DNA from: Clostridiales bacterium
GTDB lineage: Bacteria; Bacillota; Clostridia; Oscillospirales; Oscillospiraceae
Direction of reading: 5' to 3'
Length of the DNA stretch: 64,000 bases
Assembly: GCA_004551945.1 (NCBI GenBank)
Contig: SFPN01000005.1
Span: forward strand, 15,023-79,022
Shown: positions 43,087 through 50,136 of the stretch, in pieces
Position numbering within the stretch: the first letter of the stretch is position 1
How the letters are laid out: every line of letters begins with the position of its first letter
Translations under genes and position numbers: made by a program
The notes under the pieces: model-generated
The model's database searches: none
Told to the model about the DNA's origin: nothing
What the model saw: only the letters and a program-made list of their open reading frames with translations

Positions 43087-43798
43087 AGGCCACCTCCGGC
43101 GCACCAACGCCAAAATCCGTGTTGTTCAGCAGAATGTCCACCCGGTGGTTTTCCAGGTAATCCGGCATGACCCGCTGGGTAAAGGTCCGGATCACCTGCT
43201 GGTCCGGCTTCAGCTTGGTTTGGTTCTCTACGAAAATATTGACGCAGACCCGCTCGAAGTGGGCAAGGCCGGTTTCCATATCCCGGCGCATACTCTCCTC
43301 CGTCTGCCCGGTGAGCCCGAAGAGCAGGCAGCACTCGTCAAACTGCCGGGCGATCCGGGCTGGGTCCTCCTCCGGGATGCCCTTGCGCAGCACCTTCTCC
43401 CGGAAGTCCCGGTCAAAGGTTTCCACCCCGGTTTTGATTTTCAGGGTGGTGCCCACTGCCCCGAAGGCCGCCCGCAGGGCGGGGATCTCCTCCCGGTAGA
43501 GCCAGTGACACTCAAAGTGCAGGGTGCGGATGGCCTTCTCCCGGCACAGGTCCAGAAGGGCCTTCATTGTCCGGGAGTCCAGTTCGGGGAAGCTGCCGGA
43601 GTTAATCACCTCCAGGTGGTGATAACACCCGGTCACCTGCTGCAAAACCTCTTGGTTCAGCCTCCAGTTTTCCGCCTCGTCAGGCGAGCTGTCCAGATGA
43701 TAGTCGCAGAAGGTGCATTTGCGCCAGCGGCAGCCGGTGCCCCGGAGGAGAACAATCTCCCTGGGATTTTTCTCGTGAAGAATGCTGTAACGTACCAT
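43079..43798 (-). CDS. Radical-SAM protein, candidate queuine lyase (QueL-like)
   Basis: A 239-residue radical-SAM protein. The cluster-binding cysteines are Cys23, Cys28 and Cys31 (CRWRKCTFC), a CX4CX2C spacing and not the common CX3CX2C. The rest shows a TIM-barrel-like pattern with INSGSFPELDSRT and KIKTGVETFDRDFREKVLRKG. Coupling with a YhhQ-type transporter and the switch-like leader suggest queuosine salvage. A radical-SAM queuine lyase (QueL) that frees preQ1 is known from gut clostridia, and this gene is a candidate for it. That assignment is inference. GAGGG precedes the ATG at 43798; a longer N-terminal reading runs through the leader and is rejected. Confidence 0.75.
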   Translation of the reverse strand: MVRYSILHEKNPREIVLLRGTGCRWRKCTFCDYHLDSSPDEAENWRLNQEVLQQVTGCYHHLEVINSGSFPELDSRTMKALLDLCREKAIRTLHFECHWLYREEIPALRAAFGAVGTTLKIKTGVETFDRDFREKVLRKGIPEEDPARIARQFDECCLLFGLTGQTEESMRRDMETGLAHFERVCVNIFVENQTKLKPDQQVIRTFTQRVMPDYLENHRVDILLNNTDFGVGAPEVAYA

Positions 43799-43819
43799 AG
43801 TTACCCTCTTTCCAAGGGC

Positions 43820-43914
43820 AAAAAAAGTACGCCCATATGGGCGCACCAATCCAGTATCAATTTTGCCCATAGTTTTGTTTAAGGACAGGATGGTTTCGAA
43901 CTGTCCGGATACTG
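43820..43914 (-). promoter_or_regulatory. Switch-like leader with terminator, possible preQ1 riboswitch
   Basis: Leader between promoter and the radical-SAM gene. Minus strand, in order: an outer helix CAGTATC/GATACTG (43908-43914 with 43852-43858); inside it a hairpin GGACAG/CTGTCC (43901-43906 with 43883-43888) with a 12-base loop; then an A-rich tail TTAAACAAAACTATGG like that of preQ1-I aptamers. Loop CCAT (43890-43893) can pair with tail ATGG (43867-43870), forming a pseudoknot. Tail ATGGGC (43865-43870) can instead pair with GCCCAT (43837-43842), the 5' arm of a terminator (CGCCCATATGGGCG then seven T). That is a mutually exclusive off-switch logic. Confidence 0.6.
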
Positions 43915-43922
43915 TTTCGCTT

Positions 43923-43951
43923 ACTATAACACAGCCCGCCCCAAAACGCAA
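43923..43951 (-). promoter_or_regulatory. SigA-type promoter for the queuosine-salvage pair
   Basis: Minus strand: TTGCGT, 17-base spacer, TATAGT. The transcript would start near 43916, just before the structured leader. Confidence 0.6.
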
Positions 43952-43956
43952 CCCAC

Positions 43957-43988
43957 AGAAAAGCCGCCGCACAGCTGTGCGGCGGCTT
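43957..43988 (-). terminator. Intrinsic terminator after pckG
   Basis: Perfect 28-base palindrome AAGCCGCCGCACAG/CTGTGCGGCGGCTT followed by TTCTG on the minus strand, 24 bases past the pckG stop. Confidence 0.88.
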
Positions 43989-44012
43989 GGTGATCTTGGG
44001 GTATGTATGGGA

Positions 44013-45782
44013 TCAGGCGTTCAGCCGTTCCTCCAAGGCATCCAGCTCCTGGGCCAGCTCCTTGGGGAGCTTGTCGCCGAACTGCTTGTAGAATCCCCGG
44101 ACACCGGCGGCCTCTTCCTTCCACAGGTCCTTGTCGACGCTGAGCAGGTCGGCCAGGGTCTCCCGGCTCACGTCCACGCCCTCCAGATTGATGTCCTCCA
44201 CGTTGGGCAGGTAGCCGATCTCGGTCTCCCGTGCGCCCACCTCGTCGAAGCAGCGCTTGAGAATCCATTCCACCACGCGCAGGTTCTCGCTGAAGCCCGG
44301 CCAGATGAACTCGCCGTGCTCGTCGGTGCGGAACCAGTTGACGTTGAAGATCTTGGGCGGGTTGGCGATGGACTGCTCCATGTCCAGCCAGTGCTGCCAG
44401 TAGTCAGCCATGTGGTAGCCGCAGAAGGGCAGCATGGCCATGGGGTCGCGGCGGGTCTCGCCCACGGTTCCCTCGGCAGCGGCGGTCTTTTCAGAGCCCA
44501 TGATGGAGCCGACGAACACGCCGTGCTTCCAGTCCCGGGACTGGTAGACCAGGGGTGCGGTCTTGGCCCGGCGGCCGCCGAAGATGATGGCAGAGATGGG
44601 CACGCCGTTGGGGTTATTAAACTCCGGGGAGATGCAGGGGCAGTTCTCCGCAGGAGCGGTAAAGCGGGAGTTGGGGTGGGCAGCAGGACCCTCAGCGGTT
44701 TCGGGGCTCCAGGGGTTGCCCTTCCAGTCCAGGGCGTTGTGGGGCGGATTCTTATCCAGCTTCTCCCACCACACGGTGTTGTCGTCCAGGTTCAGAGCCA
44801 CGTTGGTGAAGATGGTGCCCTTCTGGGTGGTGGCCAGGGCGTTGGGGTTGGACTTTTCGTTGGTGCCGGGGGCCACGCCGAAGAAGCCCTTCTCCGGGTT
44901 CACCGCCCACAGGCGGCCGTCGGGACCCACCCGCAGCCAGGCGATGTCGTCGCCCACGCACCAGCACTTCCAGCCGTTCTTCTGATAGCCCTCGGGGGGA
45001 ATCAGCATGGCCAGGTTGGTCTTGCCGCAGGCAGAGGGGAAGGCGCCGGTGACATAGCGGATCTCTCCCTTGGGGTTCTGGATGCCCAGGATGAGCATGT
45101 GCTCAGCCAGCCAGCCCTCCTGCCGGCCCAGGTTGGAGGCGATGCGCAGGGCGAAGCACTTCTTGCCCTGGAGCACGTTGCCGCCGTAGCCGGAGTTGAT
45201 GGACATGATGGTGTTGTCCTCGGGGAACTGGACGATGTACCGCTCCTCGGGGTCCAGATTGGCCTTGGCGTGCAGGCCCTTGATAAAGTCGGGGGAGTCG
45301 CCCAGCTGGTCAAAGATGGCCTGGCCCACCCGGGTCATGATGGCCATGTTCAGCACCACATAGATGGAGTCGGTGAGCTCAATGCCGTACTTGGCAAAGG
45401 GGGAACCCACCACGCCCATGCAGTAGGGGATCACATACATGGTGCGGCCCTTCATGGAGCCGTCGTAGAGCTTGCGGAGCTTGGCGTACATCTCCTCCGG
45501 GTCCATCCAGTTGTTGGTGGGGCCGGCGTCCTCCTTCTTCTTGCAGCAGATAAAGGTGCGGCTCTCCACCCGGGCCACGTCCGTGGGGTCAGACCGGTGG
45601 AGGTAGCAACCGGGCAGCTTCTCCTGGTTCAGCTTGGTGATCTCGCCGGTGGCGCAGGCTTCCTCCCGCAGTCCCTCCAGCTGGGCCTCGCTGCCGTCGA
45701 TCCAGATGACCTGGTCCGGCTTGGTCAGGGCAACCTGTTCGTTGATCCAGTTAAGGATGTGTTGATTCTTTGTTAATTCCAT
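44013..45782 (-). CDS. pckG: Phosphoenolpyruvate carboxykinase (GTP)
   Basis: Interconverts oxaloacetate and PEP with GTP/GDP; in anaerobes it may run in either direction. The 589-residue protein is of the GTP type. The kinase P-loop is GAFPSACGKTNLAML with the mobile active-site cysteine. FSENLRVVEWILKR and the nucleotide-binding NWFRTDEHGEFIWPGF segments are also family marks. AAGGAGG precedes the ATG, and a strong promoter lies upstream. It has its own terminator, so it is a single unit. Codon use is highly regular, as in strongly expressed genes. Confidence 0.97.
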   Translation of the reverse strand: MELTKNQHILNWINEQVALTKPDQVIWIDGSEAQLEGLREEACATGEITKLNQEKLPGCYLHRSDPTDVARVESRTFICCKKKEDAGPTNNWMDPEEMYAKLRKLYDGSMKGRTMYVIPYCMGVVGSPFAKYGIELTDSIYVVLNMAIMTRVGQAIFDQLGDSPDFIKGLHAKANLDPEERYIVQFPEDNTIMSINSGYGGNVLQGKKCFALRIASNLGRQEGWLAEHMLILGIQNPKGEIRYVTGAFPSACGKTNLAMLIPPEGYQKNGWKCWCVGDDIAWLRVGPDGRLWAVNPEKGFFGVAPGTNEKSNPNALATTQKGTIFTNVALNLDDNTVWWEKLDKNPPHNALDWKGNPWSPETAEGPAAHPNSRFTAPAENCPCISPEFNNPNGVPISAIIFGGRRAKTAPLVYQSRDWKHGVFVGSIMGSEKTAAAEGTVGETRRDPMAMLPFCGYHMADYWQHWLDMEQSIANPPKIFNVNWFRTDEHGEFIWPGFSENLRVVEWILKRCFDEVGARETEIGYLPNVEDINLEGVDVSRETLADLLSVDKDLWKEEAAGVRGFYKQFGDKLPKELAQELDALEERLNA

Positions 45783-45823
45783 ATGAAATGCCCTCCTTAG
45801 AGCCTTTCCTCTTTTTCCTATCC

Positions 45824-45852
45824 ATTATATTCCTCTGCAACTTTTATTGCAA
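45824..45852 (-). promoter_or_regulatory. SigA-type promoter for pckG
   Basis: Minus strand: TTGCAA, 17-base spacer, TATAAT. It lies in the 80-base gap after rsmA, with no clear rsmA terminator before it. Confidence 0.68.
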
Positions 45853-45862
45853 GAAAAAACCG

Positions 45863-46729
45863 TCAACTTCTTTGAATTTCCCCTATTTTTCGTGATAATT
45901 GGGCAAACTCCGCAAAACTCAGCCGTTCTCCCCGAACCGTATCCGGCAAATTGCAGGATACAATCGCCTGCCGGACCATTTCCTTGTCCGTGCCTTTTCC
46001 CAGCATGGCGTGCAGGGCGTTCAGCAGGGTTTTCCGGCGCTGGCCGAAAGCGGCCCGGACCACCTGGAAAAACAGGTCCGGGTCCCCCACCTCCGCCGGC
46101 GGCTGGCCCCGGAGGGTCATGCGGATCACCGAGGAGGTGACCTTGGGGGCGGGATAGAAGCAGGCGGGGGGCACGTCGTAGAGCAGCTCACTGTCGGCGT
46201 AATACTGGCACAGGAGGGTGAAGGCCCCGTACTCCGCCGAACCCGGCCGGGCGCAGATCCGCAGGGCCACCTCCCGCTGGATCATCACCGTCACCGCCTG
46301 GAAGCACCCGGCCTGGAGCAGGGCGGTGATGGCGGGGGTGGTGATGTTATAGGGCAGGTTGGCGCAGGCCACCGCCGGCAGGTCCCCCAGCTTTTCCCGG
46401 CACAGGGCGGGGATGTCGGTTTTTAAAATGTCCCCGGGGACGATCTCCACGTTGGGATAGGGGGCCATGGTCTCCGCCAGCACCGGCAGCAGGCTCTGGT
46501 CCAGCTCCACGGACACCACCCGCTCCCCCAGCTTGGCCAGCTGCTCCGTGAGGGGGCCGATCCCCGGCCCCACCTCCAGAACCCCCACCCCGGGCGCCGC
46601 GCCGGAGGCTGCCGCCGTCTGCTGAGGAACCCAGGGGGCGATGAGAAAGTTCTGGCCCATGCTCTTGGAAAACCGGAAGCCGTGGCGGCCCAGAAGCTCC
46701 TTGATCTCTTTTTGGCTGCACAAATTCAT
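45863..46729 (-). CDS. rsmA: 16S rRNA dimethyladenosine transferase (KsgA)
   Basis: Dimethylates two adjacent adenosines (A1518/A1519) near the 3' end of 16S rRNA. The 288-residue protein has FSKSMGQNFLIAP (motif X), VLEVGPGIGPLTEQL (SAM motif I), VVSVELDQSL and the catalytic CANLPYNITTP motif IV. GAAGG and GAGGG precede the ATG. It is divergent from the amidase gene, with a 113-base gap that holds a SigE-like promoter for the latter. Confidence 0.96.
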   Translation of the reverse strand: MNLCSQKEIKELLGRHGFRFSKSMGQNFLIAPWVPQQTAAASGAAPGVGVLEVGPGIGPLTEQLAKLGERVVSVELDQSLLPVLAETMAPYPNVEIVPGDILKTDIPALCREKLGDLPAVACANLPYNITTPAITALLQAGCFQAVTVMIQREVALRICARPGSAEYGAFTLLCQYYADSELLYDVPPACFYPAPKVTSSVIRMTLRGQPPAEVGDPDLFFQVVRAAFGQRRKTLLNALHAMLGKGTDKEMVRQAIVSCNLPDTVRGERLSFAEFAQLSRKIGEIQRS

Positions 46730-46792
46730 GGCGGCACCCTCTTCCTTCCTTTTTTGCCTATCTTATCACAGCCCCCGCCTGATTGCAACGAC

Positions 46793-46821
46793 GCACAGGC
46801 ACCCGGGACGGCGCATAGATT
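46793..46821 (+). promoter_or_regulatory. Candidate SigE-type promoter for the amidase gene
   Basis: Plus strand: GCACAGG, 14-base spacer, CATAGATT. The -10 matches the mother-cell pattern CATANNNT; the -35 is only partly matched. No SigA promoter was found in the gap. Confidence 0.35.
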
Positions 46822-46842
46822 GGAAAAAAAGGAGGGATTGCT

Positions 46843-47583
46843 TTGCCTGTCATCTATCTGTCTCCATCCACCCAGGAGTTCAACGAATACATTACCGGCG
46901 GCTCGGAAGAGTACTGGATGAACCTGCTGGCCGACGCCATGGAGCCCATCCTCACTTCCTCGGGGATCCGCTACATCCGGAACACCCCGGACATGACCGC
47001 CGCCTCGTCCATCCTGGCCTCCAACGCCGGAAACTACGGCCTGCACCTGGCCCTTCACTCCAACGCCTCCGGAGAGGGGCAAGCCGGGCAGAACCGGGGG
47101 ATTCTGGCCTTTTACTACCCCGGCTCTGCCCAGGGTCTTCGGGCCGCCCAGCTGCTGGTGGACGGCCTGAAGGCCATCTATCCCCTGCCCAACCTGGTGC
47201 GGACAGAGCCCACCACCACCCTCGGGGAGATCCGCCGGGTCCGTGCCCCGTCAGTGCTGCTGGAGCTGGGGTACCACGACAACTACGAGGACGCCGTCTG
47301 GATCACCTCCCACATCGACGCCATGGCGGAAAACCTGGTGCTCTCCCTCACCGAGTTCTTCGGCATCCCCTTTTTCCGCTCCAGCAATCCCCTGCCCGGG
47401 GTGGTGCAGGTGGAACAGGGGGCCTTGAACGTCCACGAGCGCCCCGCCTATGACGCCCCTGTCATCGCCCGGCTGTACAACGGCACCCAGGTCACCGTTC
47501 TCAACGAATATTACGGCTGGTACCTCATCCAGATGGGGGATCTGCCCGGCTACGCCGCAGCCAATTTTATCCAACTTTTGTAA
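46843..47583 (+). CDS. N-acetylmuramoyl-L-alanine amidase with SH3 domain
   Basis: A 246-residue protein. Residues 1-175 resemble Amidase_3 zinc amidases that cut peptide side chains from glycan strands. A C-terminal bacterial SH3-like domain follows (about 185-246, with GALNVHERPAYD through GDLPGYAAANFIQLL). His-Ser-Asn (HLALHSNAS) and the late Glu (VLLELGYHDN) are present, but the usual first zinc motif (GHGG) is replaced by SPSTQEFN. No signal peptide is visible. The start is TTG at 46843, seven bases after AAGGAGG. The SigE-like promoter suggests a role in the mother cell, inferred only. Confidence 0.82.
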   Translation: MPVIYLSPSTQEFNEYITGGSEEYWMNLLADAMEPILTSSGIRYIRNTPDMTAASSILASNAGNYGLHLALHSNASGEGQAGQNRGILAFYYPGSAQGLRAAQLLVDGLKAIYPLPNLVRTEPTTTLGEIRRVRAPSVLLELGYHDNYEDAVWITSHIDAMAENLVLSLTEFFGIPFFRSSNPLPGVVQVEQGALNVHERPAYDAPVIARLYNGTQVTVLNEYYGWYLIQMGDLPGYAAANFIQLL

Positions 47584-47669
47584 CCGGGATTCGTTCACAA
47601 ATTGTTCATCCAAAGTTTGAAAATTGTCCACTTCTCTTGACCCGGGGTATGGTATCTTATTATCGTAAT

Positions 47670-47773
47670 CAAAAAGTCATGCAGCAATGACTTCTCTCTT
47701 TTCTCTCTCTTTTCTCTCTTCCTAAAATATGACACAGCCAAAAGGCCGGGGCGTTTGCCCCGGCCTTTTGCTT
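47670..47773 (+). ncRNA. Candidate CU-rich small RNA
   Basis: A promoter-like pair (TTGACC at 47637-47642 and TATCGT 18 bases later, or TATTAT at 15 bases) is followed by a short hairpin AAGTCAT/ATGACTT (47674-47693), a pyrimidine tract of about 30 bases (CTTCTCTC/TTTTCTCTC repeats), and a strong terminator. No gene of normal size fits; only a 12-codon frame from 47687 lies in the tract, without a binding site. The CU tract could pair with GGAGAG-type ribosome-binding sites. Confidence 0.4.
47740..47773 (+). terminator. Intrinsic terminator of the candidate small RNA
   Basis: Thirteen-base stem AAAAGGCCGGGGC/GCCCCGGCCTTTT with a GTTT loop, followed by GCTTTCC. It lies about 160 bases after the amidase stop and could also terminate read-through from that gene. 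Confidence 0.85.
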
Positions 47774-47799
47774 TCCCCATATAGCATTGACTTGAAGAG

Positions 47800-47832
47800 A
47801 AAAACAGAGCCGGAGCAGCCGCTCCGGCTCTG
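47800..47832 (-). terminator. Terminator after small membrane protein gene
   Basis: Twelve-base stem CAGAGCCGGAGC/GCTCCGGCTCTG with a four-base loop, followed on the minus strand by TTTTTCTC, 20 bases past the stop. Confidence 0.9.
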
Positions 47833-47852
47833 TCAGTTGTTTTCCTGGCTGC

Positions 47853-48224
47853 TTACAGATGGCGGCCCTTGGTCTCGGCCTTCACTCTGCGAAGCATCTT
47901 CACCAAATAGTATACCAGACCTATGAAGTATGGCAGGCCAAAATAGGTGAGCGTTCCGCGGGTCACGGAGAGGTCAGCGTACATGCACAGCAGGCCAATC
48001 ACAAGGGTGAAGCCGCAGATGATGAATAGGGACACATACTTCGGAATCCGAAGAACTTTGTAGCCCATGGAGTGCTTATTGCCGATTCTCTTTGCTGCGT
48101 AAAAATCCATCAGCAGGAGAATCACAAGGCTTGCCAGGGCGTAAATCACTACCTCCGTCATAATGACGTCGCTGGTGGCGATATCCTGAAGGACATCGTT
48201 GGCTGCTGCCGCTGTTTCATTCAT
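47853..48224 (-). CDS. Small membrane protein of unknown function
   Basis: I do not recognise this 123-residue protein. It has three hydrophobic helices: about 23-41 (VVIYALASLVILLLMDF), 65-83 (LFIICGFTLVIGLLCMY) and 95-110. Basic residues lie between and after them, with an RRVKAETKGRHL tail. The N-terminus is alanine-rich and soluble. It lies 69 bases downstream of the amino-acid permease gene on the same strand and shares its terminator, so it may be an accessory subunit or regulator. That is inference from position only. Confidence 0.7.
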   Translation of the reverse strand: MNETAAAANDVLQDIATSDVIMTEVVIYALASLVILLLMDFYAAKRIGNKHSMGYKVLRIPKYVSLFIICGFTLVIGLLCMYADLSVTRGTLTYFGLPYFIGLVYYLVKMLRRVKAETKGRHL

Positions 48225-48293
48225 AGGGGATACTCCTTTGGGGACTCAGGTTAATGGGGTGCTGAAAATGGGGTCAAACAAGGGAAGCTGCCC

Positions 48294-49778
48294 TTAGTTC
48301 TCCTCCATGTGAGCGAACACGCCATGCTTCAGATCTGCCAGAGACATACCCTTGCGCTGACCGCTGGAAGCCAGATACAGGATCAGGCCGATGACCAGCC
48401 AGCCGAAGAACATCTTCACAGCCTGGGCACCCACATAGAAGGGGGAGGCAGGGATGAACATGCAGATCAGAACCACGGTGGAGACGATGGCTGCAAAGCC
48501 AGCCATGGCCAGACCGCCGGGGATCTTGTAAGGACGGTTCAGGCTGGGCTCGGTCTTGCGCAGGCGGATCAGGCTCCAGCAGGTGATTGCCCAGGACAGC
48601 ACGAAGGCTGCTGCGGAGAAGCAGGTGATGGAGTCGATCATGTTGGCGCCCAGGAAGGGACCGATGAGGGACAGCACCAGGCAGACGATCAGGCCGGGAA
48701 CGGGGATGCCGTTCTTGTTCTGCTGAGCAAAGACCTTGGGCATCACGCGGCCGCGGGCCATGGACATCAGCAGGTTTGCGGAAGCCATGAAGAAGCCGTT
48801 CCAGGTGGTGAACAGACCGGCGATAGCGCCGATGGTGATCAGCCAGTACAGAACCAGGCCAGCGGTGCCGGGGAACAGGAACTTGAACATGGTGGCAGCT
48901 GCGGGACGCTCCATGCCGGCGAACTCCTGCCAGGGCCATGCAAAGCCGAAGCAGAACAGCAGGATAGCGTAGAAAATGCAGGCCAGAGCAACGGACAGAA
49001 CGACGGTCTTACCAACGGAGCTCACCTCACCGCCGGCTTCCTCAACGCCCTGGGGGATGGTCTCGAAACCAGCCAGGAAGAAGGGAGCGGAGGCCAGGAT
49101 GGCGAAGATGCCGCCGGCCATGCTGCTGTGGGAGACGGCCTTCAGGCCCTCTGCGGGGTCACCGTAGATGGCGGGGTTGGTCACGTCATAAAGAGGCTGC
49201 CAGTTGCTGGCGTTGCCGCCCACCAGGGAGGCAACGGCGCCGATGATGGCTGCGCCAACCAGAATGAAGCAGAGGATCTTCTGCACGAATGCTGCGGCGG
49301 CCAGACCGCGCATGTTCAGAGCGAACAGCAGCAGAGAGCAGATGGTGCCGATGATAATGGTGGTCAGATAAATGTCGGAACCCATAACCTGGTACAGGGG
49401 GTTGCCTGCCTTCAGGCCGGGGATCAGATAGCCCAGAACGTCAGTGATCTGGATGGCTTCCCAGGGGATGATAGCCACGAATGCGCCGAAGGCTGCCCAG
49501 CCGGACAGAACGGCGATCTTGTCATTAAAGGCACGATAGGCGAAGGCCATGCCGCCGCCGGCGACGGGCAGCATAGGAACCAGTTCGCAGTAGCACAGTG
49601 CGATGGGGAGCATCATGACCAGAGCCACGATGTAACCGATGCCGGCGGGAACAGGACCGCCGCAGCTGGTCATCCAGCCGTTGATGGAGACGGCCCAGCC
49701 GACCCCGACGATGGCGCCGAAACCAATGCAGAAAAAGTCAATGGCGCCTACGCCTTTTTTCTCTCCCTGATTACTCAT
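48294..49778 (-). CDS. APC-superfamily amino-acid permease
   Basis: A 494-residue membrane transporter of the amino acid/polyamine/organocation superfamily, with about 12-13 helices. The N-terminal GFGAIVGVGWAVSINGWM holds the glycine-rich helix 1 motif, and later segments show FEAxPQGVEEAGGE-like and WNGFFMASANLLMSMARGRVMP features of the family. The substrate cannot be named. GAGG precedes the ATG by seven bases. The message has a leader of about 290 bases with several stable helices, so expression is probably controlled by RNA structure. The downstream small membrane gene is likely in the same transcript. Confidence 0.88.
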   Translation of the reverse strand: MSNQGEKKGVGAIDFFCIGFGAIVGVGWAVSINGWMTSCGGPVPAGIGYIVALVMMLPIALCYCELVPMLPVAGGGMAFAYRAFNDKIAVLSGWAAFGAFVAIIPWEAIQITDVLGYLIPGLKAGNPLYQVMGSDIYLTTIIIGTICSLLLFALNMRGLAAAAFVQKILCFILVGAAIIGAVASLVGGNASNWQPLYDVTNPAIYGDPAEGLKAVSHSSMAGGIFAILASAPFFLAGFETIPQGVEEAGGEVSSVGKTVVLSVALACIFYAILLFCFGFAWPWQEFAGMERPAAATMFKFLFPGTAGLVLYWLITIGAIAGLFTTWNGFFMASANLLMSMARGRVMPKVFAQQNKNGIPVPGLIVCLVLSLIGPFLGANMIDSITCFSAAAFVLSWAITCWSLIRLRKTEPSLNRPYKIPGGLAMAGFAAIVSTVVLICMFIPASPFYVGAQAVKMFFGWLVIGLILYLASSGQRKGMSLADLKHGVFAHMEEN

Positions 49779-50136
49779 AATTTTACCTCGTTTCTTGTGT
49801 GAAATATCCTTTGAATCTCGGTTTCAAATAGAATTTCATGGGTCTCCGGTCCGCGGGTGGCTCATTCATCCGGCCGCCGGAGGTGGTTTCTTCGAAGTGA
49901 ACCCTCTTCTAATGTCTTCCTTCATTGGAAGAAACTCCACTCGGTTATGCATGCGTTTATTCCAGGATTCTGCGTACCTCCCGGGTCACCACATCCCTCC
50001 CTTATTTTGTTGTGTGAGCCACACTCCCCGCCTGCTTTTTCGTCCTTTTGACGAAGCCGCAGGCCATTCGAGTGGAATTAGTATATCACACTGTATAGAA
50101 AAAATAAAGACAAAATTTCATTTTTCGGCAAAATTA
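49779..50136 (-). promoter_or_regulatory. Long structured 5' leader of the permease gene
   Basis: A gene-free stretch of 358 bases. A -10 like TATACT (50080-50085) with a weak -35 17 bases upstream would start a leader of about 290 bases. Visible helices: outer TCCACTCG/CGAGTGGA (49936-49943 with 50069-50076); inside it GCCTGC/GCAGGC (50030-50035 with 50059-50064) capped by TTCGTC/GACGAA (50039-50055), and GTGTG/CACAC (50012-50024). Nearer the gene are a CGG-rich hairpin about 49869-49884 and TTTGAA/TTCAAA about 49811-49829. I could not match it to a known riboswitch or T-box. Confidence 0.55.

Noticed and set aside
43863..45776. A 637-codon plus-strand open frame opposite pckG
   Set aside because: Antisense to pckG, whose motifs are complete; repeated Gly/Val/His composition and no start signal.
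48309..49802. A 497-codon plus-strand open frame opposite the permease
   Set aside because: Antisense shadow rich in Gly, Asp, Gln and His; no domain and no start signal.
49779..50136. T-box leader before the permease
   Set aside because: The GGGTGGNACCGCG antiterminator consensus is absent on the minus strand; a GGGTGG seen on the plus strand is not followed by the rest and faces the wrong way.
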